A DNA stretch of 64,000 bases. Origin: Podospora comata (taxonomy: Eukaryota > Ascomycota > Sordariomycetes > Sordariales > Podosporaceae). The position numbers and the translations under genes were made by a program. Location of the stretch: positions 2,401,001-2,465,000 of the forward strand of contig CP071495.1 in assembly GCA_017354895.1 (NCBI GenBank), read 5' to 3'. Each line of letters begins with the position of its first letter. Position 1 is the stretch's first letter. This document shows positions 13,143-24,100 of the stretch, in pieces. The notes under the pieces were generated by a model that was given only the letters and a program-made list of their open reading frames with translations, ran no database searches and had not been told where the DNA came from.

Positions 13143-15072
13143 GACGACTATGGTGTTGGTTGAAGTAGGAAACGGGGTATCAACGGGGTATCAGAAAAGA
13201 CACAAGTAAAAGAAAAACACCCTTTCAACACAAAGCTGAGGCTCAAGACAGGGACGAAGGTCGAAGTATGGAGGGGACAGGAACAAGGAGTTCAAGGGGC
13301 GGCGAGGACGGGAACAGGAGGCCTTTTTACATTTTTCACTTCTGGGGGTCCCCGCCTGTGACAACCCACCCACGTTCTCGGAATGATCGTCACACGTCCC
13401 AACACACAGCAACAGGCCAGGGCCGCGTTTACCTCACACCACAGCAAGGCTGGCCCAGGATGCATTTCCATTACCTGGGGCTACGAATTGGCATGTTTTT
13501 CCCGCGTGGTGACGGGCTTGTAGTTTACAGGAGTGGGTGTACTTTGCATGCCACTTTGGGAAAGGGAGGGGGTGAATGTCCAAAGCACGCAATCGCGCCA
13601 TCGACTCATGGCGTGGGGCAACAAGTCACTTTTTGGGAGCTGCGATGCGCTGTGTACGAGCCTTGATCACCCAACAATGAAGACTGCTTCTTCGGTTGTC
13701 AGTCGAGGATGAGAAGGGCATCCATTCTTATTAGCATCAAGGCCCGTCATTGTATTGCGTCAAGACGTGTTTTGTTACTTGAGCGTCTACTCTCTTGTCC
13801 ATCAAGGTTGTCGACGATAAGGCCGATAGTCGGAGGTTGCCCCACCATCAACCTTTTGTAAGTCACCAAGCGTAGGTACATGCTGCAGGAGTAGGAGATT
13901 GTGACAGATGCTAGCCGAATCTCATAGACCACCGGATTGGGTTTGGAGATGGGATGAGGTGATATTCAAGTGGACTTACACGAGAGGATCAAGGCGGGGT
14001 AGCTTTCTCCAACGAGGGGTTGAGAGTTAAGCTGGCCGATCACTTGCTGCATTTCGACTGGCTGTATTTCGATTTCGAGGTACATGGCGAACAATGAGTG
14101 GTGAATGTGAGACAGAACAATGCAGTGAGGCAAGCTCGCAATGGGGACCCCAAGTGACACCAGGCGCCTGCTGTTGTGGTGGCTCTGTTTCTCGACAGTA
14201 AGTCAAATGGAATCCAGACGGGATCAAAGATGGGATGGTCAAGAAGAGAATAAATAGAGGTCCGAAGTGAGGCATAACGTGGCGGCTGAGAGAACCACCC
14301 AGATCTGGTAACCATGAGACTGGCACGATGTTGTAAGACGGGAAGATGGGTTCAGAAGAGCGACCCCCACATGAGTGATCCATGTCTCATCCCATCCCAT
14401 CCCATCCACATGCGACGACCTCAGGTAAGAAATTAGGTAATGTATGGGGACTTTCATATATCGGAGCAAGACTTTTCCTGTCATGTGCCAACGAAGGAGC
14501 GTTTACCCATGAAGAGCATTCGAAGGCAAAGTTCATACATAACATCTTTGTTGGTATTTTCATCAACAGCTCCCAGGATTGCCATCTTTCCCAAAAACCA
14601 GCCACCCAGAAACACTACCCTCATAAAGCGCCAGCTCAAAAAAAGAAACGTTGTAAGATAAAAATGTGACCGACTCTAGCCAGCCGTCAAGGCTGGAGCA
14701 GCCAACATCAACAAGAACAGAATCTAAGCAAAAGGAAACCATCAAATCATACCTATCCAAAACCATCGCCCGCCCGAGCCATGTCCTGTTGTCCGTAATA
14801 AACCTTCCCCGCCAGGGCCGAATCCTTCTCGCATTCCAGATCCGAGCACCGAACCTCTGGTAATTCCGAGCAGCCACCACTCCCACCACCACGGAGCGCA
14901 TGGAACTGTGCCGCATTCCCGCCAGCCCCCGAGAAGCCACCATCGCGAAGGAGCCACGAAAATCAACGGCCCGGTCGATCCCCCAGGAATCCTCCCGCAT
15001 CCCAGAAAACTGGCTGGTCTTTGATCAACCTCCACCGGCACGACAGCTCTTAACCTCAGTCTTCCCAACATC
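13143..15072. other. Intergenic (1.9 kb) upstream of the sulfhydrylase gene
   Basis: Promoter side of MET17 and 3' side of the MARVEL gene. Several ORFs of 60-145 codons are present but none has family motifs or consistent codon bias. A short pentanucleotide repeat lies at 14388-14407. No gene recognised. Confidence 0.6.
14388..14407. repeat. (CATCC)n pentanucleotide microsatellite
   Basis: Four uninterrupted CATCC units, seen directly. Confidence 0.9.
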
Positions 15073-15658
15073 TTAAGCCTCCTCCTTGTTGGTAACAGGA
15101 ACCTCCACCGCTGCCGGCTCCTTCCTCTTCCAACTCATCAACCCCCCCTTCTTCACCACCTCCCTCACCATAATCACCCCCGACCCAGTCCACACCAGCC
15201 ACGCCGCCGCAGCAAACGCAACGTCAGCCTGCGCACTTTGGCAGACGCTCCCCCGACAAAACAGCAGTTTGCTCAGGAAAACCGCCAGCCCGACAAACCC
15301 CGCGAACCAAAAGAGCACGTTTGACAGTTCCACCCCCAAAGCGATGTAGTTACTGGCGGCCGTCTTGGGGGCGACGAATCGAGGGATGAGGAACTCGAGA
15401 GCGAGGATGGAGAGGAGGGAGTAGAGGGAGGCGAAGAAGAGGAAGTTGATGGAGGAGGGGGAGGAGATTACTGTTGTTGTGTTGTACCAGTGGGCGACTG
15501 TGGAAAAAGGTTAGTTTCAGGGTGATAGATATAGGAGAGAGAGTTGATTTGGGAGGGAAGGAGGGGCGATTACCGTATGATGAGAGAGCAAGGACTAGGA
15601 GAGCAAAGACGCCTTGGATGGCCCGGAGGGGGAGGATGACTGTCTTAAAGAGGGACAT
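15073..15658 (-). CDS. MARVEL-domain four-helix membrane protein
   Basis: Exons 15658..15574 and 15497..15073 (minus strand), 169 residues. Four hydrophobic segments: LRAIQGVFALLVLALSSYG, INFLFFASLYSLLSILAL, VLFWFAGFVGLAVFL and AAAAWLVWTGSGVI, with an ALRxxQ-like RAIQ motif in helix 1, Cys residues in the last extracytoplasmic loop and a charged tail ending NKEEA. This is the pattern of fungal MARVEL proteins, relatives of Nce102/Fhn1 that act in plasma-membrane microdomains. The intron joins SSYG|VAHWYN in frame and has a GTAATC donor and CCACAG acceptor. It is divergent from the acyl-CoA synthetase gene. The specific role is unknown. Confidence 0.85.
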
Positions 15659-17971
15659 GGTTGTGAGTTTTGATGTTTTGATCTCGTATTCGTGATGGCT
15701 TGATTTTGATAAGATGTGAATGTTTCGATTTCGGAGAATTCAAAAAACAAAAAAAACAAGAAAAAAAGCAGTTGCTGGCCTGCTTGCGTATCGAAGAGAA
15801 GGATGAATGTATCAAAGGAGTGACGAAATGAAGAGAAAAAAAATGTCTAGGATAGACTGGACAACAACACCGCAGATGTCTGATGGAAGGAAAAATGAAA
15901 AAGAATAGCAAGAGGAACCGTAAGAATCAAGCAGTCTTGACTTTTGTCCAAGTCAATGAGTGAAGTGACATTATCCAAGCCGTCAACGACCCCCCTGAAA
16001 CGCAAATCATCAGGCATTTTCATTCATGCTAGATGGGGGGGTCGTAGCTACTGGGCGCGCGAGGCCACCCAGTGGTAGATGGTACCATTGTTTAAAACAA
16101 GGCTGTGAAGTAGTGTTGAAGTTGCCCTTCAAGACCGGCTAGGGGTGACTCCGTGACGGGAATATCCACCCTGATCGCTGCGTTGGTGGTGACGAAGTGG
16201 GCATGGGGTTTTATCTGGAACATGAAACGGGATGACAGGAGACGGGCTATAAGAAGGGATGGGTCCCGCCTCTTGTTGTCTGAATTTGAGGTGCCGGTTT
16301 TTCTTGCCTTTTTTCAAGATCTGTCTTTCGAGTTTTCTCGCTCAGGTCCCCAAGAAAAATGCAATTGGATATGTCGAAAATCGCTGGACAAGCAGAGTAA
16401 GATGGCAGGTGTCTGTCTACAGTTGTTTGGCTTGCTTGAGCTTGAGATGAGAGGTGGAACTTCACACAAAAGCGACTCACACAAGCTGCTGGGTTGGTTT
16501 CCATCTCAGAAGGTCCGTCATATAGAATCTTCGGGTCATCTCCAACTGCGATGCTGAGCCCCATTATCAAGAATCAAGGAGGATGTTTCATCTGATGGCT
16601 CGATGCTCTTGGATGTCTTGGCGGTTTCGAGTTGTTCAGTTTGAACTTGATGGCTCGTGCGCGATGCCAAGACCCAAAACATCAATGTGGGGTATCTGAA
16701 TCGCGGGGTGAGGCTGGGCGTTTTCATGGCTCCCAAAGGCGACTAGGTTGTCCCAGCTCGCCCGAGTTCCATCCCAGCCGAGGTCGATGGCTGTCCGAGG
16801 CTTTGTGAACGTCTGCCATCCTGACGTCTACAACCGCCAGTCCCAACCGTCGGTAACTGTTCGATTTAGTTTGTTTCCGAAGGCCTGTTTCTGGATAGCA
16901 GTAACCGTCCTCCCGGCGCAACGTCCAACGTCGTGAACCTCTCCAAACGCTCACACGCTGTTCCTGACCCCCACCCCCGCAGTTACAAAGTCTGGAGTGG
17001 ATATCGACATTGCCAGCCGCGGGTGCTTTCTTTTTGGACTTCACTTGCTGGTAGGCTTTTTCAGTAAAACGAAATGCTTGCTTCTCCGCACCCCGCATTC
17101 TCAAAAGATGGGATCCCCCGCGTGTCATCTGTCTTGTCTGGGGAAATCTCCCTCTGCGCATGTGATGGCCGTACCGGGAAAGGGCCTCCGCGCATCTTCG
17201 TGGGAGGTCGTGGAATTTGTCGCTTGGCGAAGCCTTGGATGTCGGCCCCATGTTCCAATCCGGTGTCCCGTTGCCAGTTGCGGATTCCAACACCGGCCAT
17301 TGCCTCCACGCCCAAAAGCATTTGGGGAACAACCGCCATTTGGCGCCACAGGTCCACTGTTGTCGCTGGACCAGCCGAGGCTGACCTCTGCGACGAGGTA
17401 CCCAGCCCCTAACAGAGTCGTCAGCGGCCATGCTGATATTGGGCCTCTGACATAGAGTTGAAGCGTGCAGAGTTGACAGTAGTGTTTACAAGACATAGAG
17501 AAACAAGCTCAACTTTGAGGGACAGCTTTTAGCCCACGGTTTCACATCAAGGTGCATCTGCAAACCAAGACTCATGATGGCGTAGCAGGTCTCTCATATC
17601 CAGTCGCAACGCGCTGATTTGGCAGCCCGGACAACCCGGTTAGCTCCCACACCCCTGTCGCACTCGGCTCAAGACCAACTTGGACGAGACACATGCTGCC
17701 GAGCGCCGACCCTGTTGACGAAAAGGAGACCATCTCCCCGTCAGCTTGTGGCTTTTTTGGGCCGCTTCTACTCAAAACCATTCCTCCATCCTCCAACGAC
17801 CGGTGACGCCAACCTCCCCCTAGCTGCCACTTGTGTGTTTTGACGAATTGCTGTTTCTTGTCTTTGTTCGTGCGGGTCACATCTACTAGACGCCGTTCGA
17901 CCTTCCCCTCCTTCAACCACCGGTACGAATAACGACGCTCGTTTTGAGTTTCGCCGAAACACCTCGCGGCC
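15659..17971. other. Intergenic, divergent promoter region (MARVEL / acyl-CoA synthetase)
   Basis: 2.3 kb between two divergent genes. A 235-codon open frame on the minus strand (16724..17431) is rich in Arg, Trp and Gln and has no recognisable motif, and other frames are also open there, so it is not called as a gene. Confidence 0.55.
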
Positions 17972-20149
17972 ATGGCTCCCAGCAAGCAGGATACGACGGC
18001 TTACATCAACGCCATCGCCCAACCACCCCCTCCGGGCACTCCCTACGCCCTCCCCATCCCCGGCACCGAGCGCCCCAACCGGACTCCCATCTACCGCCAT
18101 TGGCGCTTCCAGAACGGCCCTCTTCTCGAGACCTTCGACCCCGCCATTCGCACCGTCCACGATCTCTTCGAAGCTTCCGTCGCGCGGGTCCCCAGAAACA
18201 GATGCTTGGGCCACAGACCCTGGAACCCTGTCTCCAAGACATGGGAGAACAAGTTTGTCTGGACGACATATACCGAGGTTGCTGAGCGCAGGAAGAACTT
18301 TGGTGCTGGCATTGTTGAGCTGCACCAGCGGGTTGGCGTCACGGCTGACAAGAAGTATGCTGTCGGTCTCTGGGCCCAGAACCGCCCCGAGTGGCAGATC
18401 ACCGAGTTGGCTCTGCTCTCGCAGTCCTTGTGGCCCGTTTCGCTCTACGAGACTCTCGGACCCGAGGCGACCGAGTACATCATCAACCACAGCGAGCTGA
18501 CTGCCGTCGTCTGCTCGCTCCCTCACATCCCCACTCTCCTGAAGCTTGCGCCCCGCGTGCCCAGCCTCAAGTTCATCATCTCCCTGGACCCCCTCGATGC
18601 CGGTGAGATGACCGGCCACTCCAAGCTGTCGCTCTTGAACGCTGCGGCCGCCCAGGTTGGCCTTGAGATCTTCTCCATGGAGGGCGTGGAGGCGCTGGGT
18701 GCCCGCTCCGGCCGCCCAATGCGCCCTCCCCAGCCCGAGGATGTTTTGACCATCAACTACACCTCTGGTACCACTGGTGACCCCAAGGGTGTCCTTATCA
18801 CCCACGCCAACGGTGTTGCCGGTATCTCGGCTGCTCGTTCCAACCAGAGCATCGCGGCTGGCGACGTCCATCTGTCTTATCTTCCCCTTGCGCATATCTA
18901 TGGTCGCATGGCTGACCAGACTGCTCTCGCTGAAGGCGCCAGCATCGGTTACTTCCACGGTGACATCACCCAGCTTGTGGAGGATATTAAGCTCCTGCGC
19001 CCAACTGGTCTCATGTCGGTGCCCCGTCTCTTCAACCGCATCAACTCTGCCATCCAGGCCGCCACGGTTGAGCAGGAGGGCTTCAAGGGTGCCCTCTCGC
19101 GCCGTGTCATTGAGGCCAAGAAGGCCAGTATGAAGCTTCCTCCTGGCAAGGCCACCAACAAGCACTTCCTCTACGACAAGATCTGGACCCCCAAGGTCCT
19201 CAAGGGTGTTGGTCTCTCTCGCGCTCGCACCATGGTCAGCGGTTCCGCCCAGCTCGACCCCGACGTCCACGAGTTCCTCCGCGCCGCCTTTGGCAACAAC
19301 TTCGTTCAGGGTTTCGGCATGACCGAGACCTACGCCGTCGGTACCGTCCAGATGCCCGGCGATTTCACCACCGGCAACATCGGCCCCCCGTGCCCCTCGG
19401 TCGAGCTCTGCATCGAGTCCGTCCCCGACTACGAGTACACCGTCGAGGACAAGCCCAACCCCCGCGGCGAGCTGCTCATGCGCGGTCCCATCATCTTCAA
19501 GGAGTACTACCGCAACCCCGAGGAGACGGCCAAGACGATCGAGGCCGACGGGTGGTTCCACACCGGCGACATCGTCGAGGTGGACAGCATGGGCCGCTTC
19601 AAGATCATCGACCGCAAGAAGAACGTGCTCAAGCTCGCGCAGGGCGAGTACATTTCCCCCGAGCGCATCGAGAACGTCTACCTCGGCAGCTGCAACCTCC
19701 TCGCCATGGCCTTTGTGCACGGCGAGCCCAAGGAGTCGAGCTTGGTGGCTGTGTTCGGTATCGACCCTGTGCACTTTGCTCCTTATGCCAGCAAGATCCT
19801 CAAGCAGAACATTTCTGCCGAGGACAAGGCTGCGCTCAAGGTGGCGGCGAACGACCCGAGGGTCAAGGGGGCGCTGTTGAAGCTGTTGGATAACATTGGA
19901 AAGAGCCACAAGTTCAACAGCTACGAGAAGGTGAAGAATATCTATTTGGATATTGAGCCTTTTTCGATTGAGAATGAGCTTTTGACTCCCACGTAAGTTT
20001 TTCCGAGTCACTGTATTGGATACAGTATAACTAACGAGATGAACAGCCTCAAGCTCAAGCGCCCGCAGACGGCGAGGGCTTTCCGCGCCGAGATTGACCG
20101 CATGTATGAGGAGATTGCGGCCAATGCTGGTTCCAAGCCCAAGTTGTAA
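17972..20149 (+). CDS. Long-chain fatty-acid--CoA ligase
   Basis: Exons 17972..19992 and 20047..20149, 707 residues. The enzyme activates long-chain fatty acids by adenylation and thioesterification to CoA for lipid synthesis, protein acylation or beta-oxidation. ANL-superfamily motifs in order: P-loop YTSGTTGDPKGV (~263-274), SYLPLAHIYGR, GFGMTE (~447-452), GWFHTGDIVEVD (~527-538) and the FACS signature DRKKNVLKLAQGEYISPERI; the second exon supplies LKLKRPQTARAFRAEID near the C-terminus. Length matches the 660-720-residue eukaryotic LACS/Faa group. The C-terminal tripeptide PKL resembles a peroxisomal targeting signal type 1 but is outside the usual SKL-like consensus, so location is undecided. 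The intron has a GTAAGT donor and TAACTAAC branch site. Confidence 0.94.
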
Positions 20150-21121
20150 GCTGTTAGGGGGGGTGGGTTGATTTAGGGGGGATGATTTACTCTGCCATAT
20201 TGTGTAATACCCAGCTGTTTTTGGATATGTTGGGGAGGATGGGGGCGGGGGCGGTTGTTTATTTGAAGCGGGTTTCATATAGTGTTATTATATACACACT
20301 TGTACTTACAGAGTAGGAGTAGGGAGGAAAAACAGGACGAAATATCTTTTATCATAGTGTATATGTGTAAAGTGTGAATCGAGAAAATGCCATGAGATGA
20401 GGTACCGTCCATCGTGTGCCTGTACATCTGTTCTTGCACTTGTTCCTTTCCTAACTATCTTGGTGTAATATCTTGGTGTAGGCACAGCGCTTTCAATCCC
20501 ATGATCTACACCATGTTGGAGGCTAGGCTATGAAGACTGTCGAGCCGAGGATGGTTTTCTTCTGCAGTCAATGTGTGTGGGTTTGGACAGTTGTCTGTCG
20601 CATTTTCGTAGAGGAGCTGCAACCGAATATGGTACCAGTATTCAGATCGAAGCTCTTCGAAAAGATCACCAAACATCATCACACATCAAAACCCCATTGC
20701 TTTTTGAACAGCTTTTCATTTTGAAATCTGAAATATGTACACAACCTTACAACAAAAATGCCACAGCGACAAAAAAGAAAAAAAGAAAATAAAACTACCA
20801 GAAAATGCTCCCAAATGCCAACCCCCCCCCCGCCCGAACCAGCAGAAGAACATAGCAAAGAGAAAAAGAAATACCACAAATTTCACCTCTCATCCATCAT
20901 CCCCCACCAGCCAGATAACATTCTTGCAATGAACAACAAAAAATGGCATCACATCAAAGAAAAAGAAATCATGATTCCCTTTTGCTGGAGAGAAAAAACT
21001 TTGATGTCGTGTGATCGCGCTTGCCCACCTTCTGACCCATGTGAGAGAGAGAAACCCATGCTTTCATTCCTCGTCATCATTATCGTTCCTTTCAACCGCC
21101 CCCGATTGTGTTCACTGTTGC
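20150..21121. other. Intergenic, tail-to-tail 3' region
   Basis: Between the acyl-CoA synthetase and GLT1 stop codons. A-rich sequence at about 20755-20880 fits a GLT1 3' UTR. A homopolymer C run lies at about 20823-20831. No gene. Confidence 0.65.
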
Positions 21122-24100
21122 TCAAGCAATAGCAGTAAACACCTCCTCAGCAGTCCTCTTGACAATACCACCAGTGACAGGCAAGCTGGTGTTCTTCTCA
21201 AGATACAAATCAACCTCGCGAGCAGCCTGGCGACCCTCATTGATACCCCAAACGATAAGCGACTGTCCACGACGGCAATCACCAGCCGCGAAGACACCCT
21301 CCACATTGGTGCTGTACTTCCCAGCAGGAGTCTTGACGTTCTTGCGAGCGTCCTTCTCGATCTCGTCACCCAAGACACGAGCCTCAGGTCCCAAGAAACC
21401 CATGGACAAGAGGACGAGGTCGGCAGGGAAGAACTGCTGAGAACCCTCAACCTTCTTCATGTCCCAACCACCGCTGGCAGACTTGGTCCACTCAACACGG
21501 ACGGTGTTGATGCCCTTCACCTTGCCGCTGCCGTCGTCGACAAACTCCTCCGACATGATGCAGAACTCACGGGGGTCCTTGCCTGTGTGTTGAGCCACCT
21601 CAGTGTGACCGTAGTCGACACGGTAGATGCGGGGCCACTGGGGCCACGGGTTGTCGCGCGCACGCTCCGGGGGAGGCTGAGGCAGCAGCTCAAAGTTGAC
21701 AACCGACTTGGCACCGTGGCGGACAGAGGTACCGATGCAGTCGTTACCGGTATCACCACCACCAATGACAACGACGTGCTTGTCCTTGGCAGAGATGTAA
21801 GAACCGTCAGCCAGCTCGGAGTCAAGCAGAGACTTGGTGTTCTTGTGAAGGAACTCCATGGCGAAGTGGATGCCCTCGAGGTTGCGGCCCTTGATGGGAA
21901 GGTCACGAGCGACAGTGGCACCGGTGGCGATGATGACAGCATCATTCTCAGCCTTGAGATCCATCAGCTTGATATCGTCGCCGATGGAAACACCGGTCTT
22001 GAAGATGACACCCTCGTCGGCCATGAACTTGGTGCGTCTGTCGACGATGCGCTTGTCAAGCTTCATGTTGGGGATACCATACATGAGCAGACCACCAAGA
22101 CGGTCAGCACGCTCGTAGACGGTGACAAGATGGCCAGCCTTGTTCAGCTGATCGGCGGCAGCAAGACCAGCGGGACCAGAACCAATGATGGCAACCTTCT
22201 TGCCGGTGCGGACCTCGGGAGGGTTGGGAACCATCCAGCCCTTCTCGAAACCTCTGTCAATGATGGCGCACTCGATGGACTTGATGCCAACGGGGTCTTC
22301 GTTGATGCCGAGAACGCAAGCACCCTCGCAGGGAGCAGGGCAAACACGACCAGTGAACTCGGGGAAGTTGTTGGTCATGAGGAGACGGTTGAGGGCGTCC
22401 TGCCACTGGTTCTGGAAAACAAGCTCGTTCCACTTGGGAATGATGTTGGAGATGGGGCAACCAGTATCAGACTGGCAGAAGGGGACACCGCAGTCCATGC
22501 AGCGAGCGGACTGATACTTGAGCTCGTCCTCGTCGAGTCTCTGAGAAAGCTCGGCCCAGTCCTTGACACGCGTCTTGGCGCTGCGGTACTTCTCAGAGCG
22601 GCGCTGGTACTTCATGAAGCCCTTGGTTTTGTCGAGCACAAGAGCCTTCTTCTTGTCACGGGTCTGGTCACCGAAGCTCTCTTCGATATCAGCAAGCTTC
22701 TCGGTATGCTCCTTCTTGACCTCCTTCTTGGCCTCCTTCTTCTGCTCAACGCCAGAGACGATGGGAAGGTTGTACTCAGCACGCTTGGCCTCAGCAGCCT
22801 TAGCAGCCTCCTCGGCAAGGACGCGCTTGTAGTCAACAGGCAAGACCTTGATGAACCGGGGAAGGGCGCGGTTGAAGTCGACCAGGATGCGGGCCGCAAG
22901 CTCGGAGCCAGTGTAGTGGTGGTGATCCTCGATGAGACCGCGGAGGTAGGCAACTTCCTCGGGGTCCTCAACGGGGCCAGCCTCCACCATTTCGGTGTTG
23001 AGCTTGGTGAGGAAGTCCTGGTGGATGTCAAGGACGTAGGCGATACCACCAGACATACCGGCAGCGAAGTTGCGGCCAGTGCTGCCAAGAATGACGATGC
23101 GGCCACCAGTCATGTACTCGCAACCGTGGTCACCAACACCCTCAACGACAGCGGTGGCACCGGAGTTGCGGACGGCGAAACGCTCAGCAGCAACACCACG
23201 GAAGAAGGCAGTACCGCTGGTAGCACCATACAAGCAGACGTTGCCAATGAGAATGTTCTCCTCAGCCTTGAAGACGGCCGAGCGAGGAGGGTACACGATC
23301 AAGCGACCACCAGACAAGCCCTTGCCGACATAGTCGTTGGCATCACCCTCGAGCTCCAGGGTGATACCAGGAGCGAGGAAAGCACCGAAGGACTGACCGG
23401 CTGAGCCCTTGATGTTGACGTGGATGGTATCCATGGGGAGACCAGCCTCGCCAAATCTCTTGGAGACGTGGTAGGAGAGCGAAGTACCCATGGCACGATC
23501 GGTGTTGACAATGTCGCACTCGATGCGCGAGGGAAGACCCTTGTCAAGAGTCAACTCGGCCTCGGAGATGAGCTTGTTGTCGAGGCGGACGTAGAGGCGA
23601 TGGTCCTGCTTGCGGACGTTGAAGGTGGCGACACCGGGGCGAAGCTTGTGGGCAGGCGTGAGAATGAGAGAAAGATCGATGTTAGCGGTCTTGTTGGTGC
23701 GCAGATCCTCGCGAACCTTGAGGACCTCAGCACGACCGATCATCTCGTTCACGGTGCGGAAGCCAAGCTTGGCCATGATGGCACGGAGCTCGTTGGCAAC
23801 ATAGTAGAAGAAGTTGATGACGTGCTCGGGAGTACCAGTGAACTTCTTGCGAAGCTCAGGATCCTGGGTGGCGATACCGACAGGGCAAGTGTTCTGATGA
23901 AAAGGTTAGCAAAATTCGGGAATTGGGGATCTCAAATCACAAACCAAATGACAATTGTGAGTAACGAGGCCATTCCCAAGCTGAAATAGGGACCCTGAGA
24001 CCTGAATCGCGCGATAATCATCCTCCTCAACGTCTGTGACCGTGAAGGGGCGGGCATCGTCAGTGTGATAGGTCTTGGCCATGTTCATCCTCTTGCGAGG

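Noticed and set aside
16724-17431. 235-codon open frame on the minus strand in a promoter interval
   Set aside because: Arg/Trp/Gln-rich, no motif, other frames equally open, no credible intron or start context. Kept only as a remote possibility.
17768-20278. 836-codon open frame antisense to the acyl-CoA synthetase
   Set aside because: Its composition (Leu/Val/Gly/Asp/His/Glu-rich) is the usual mirror of a codon-biased gene that avoids TTA, CTA and TCA. The sense strand has a full family match.
21011-23404. 797-codon open frame antisense to GLT1 (and 461 codons at 26661..28046)
   Set aside because: Same codon-bias shadow effect; no motifs, while the sense strand is clearly glutamate synthase.
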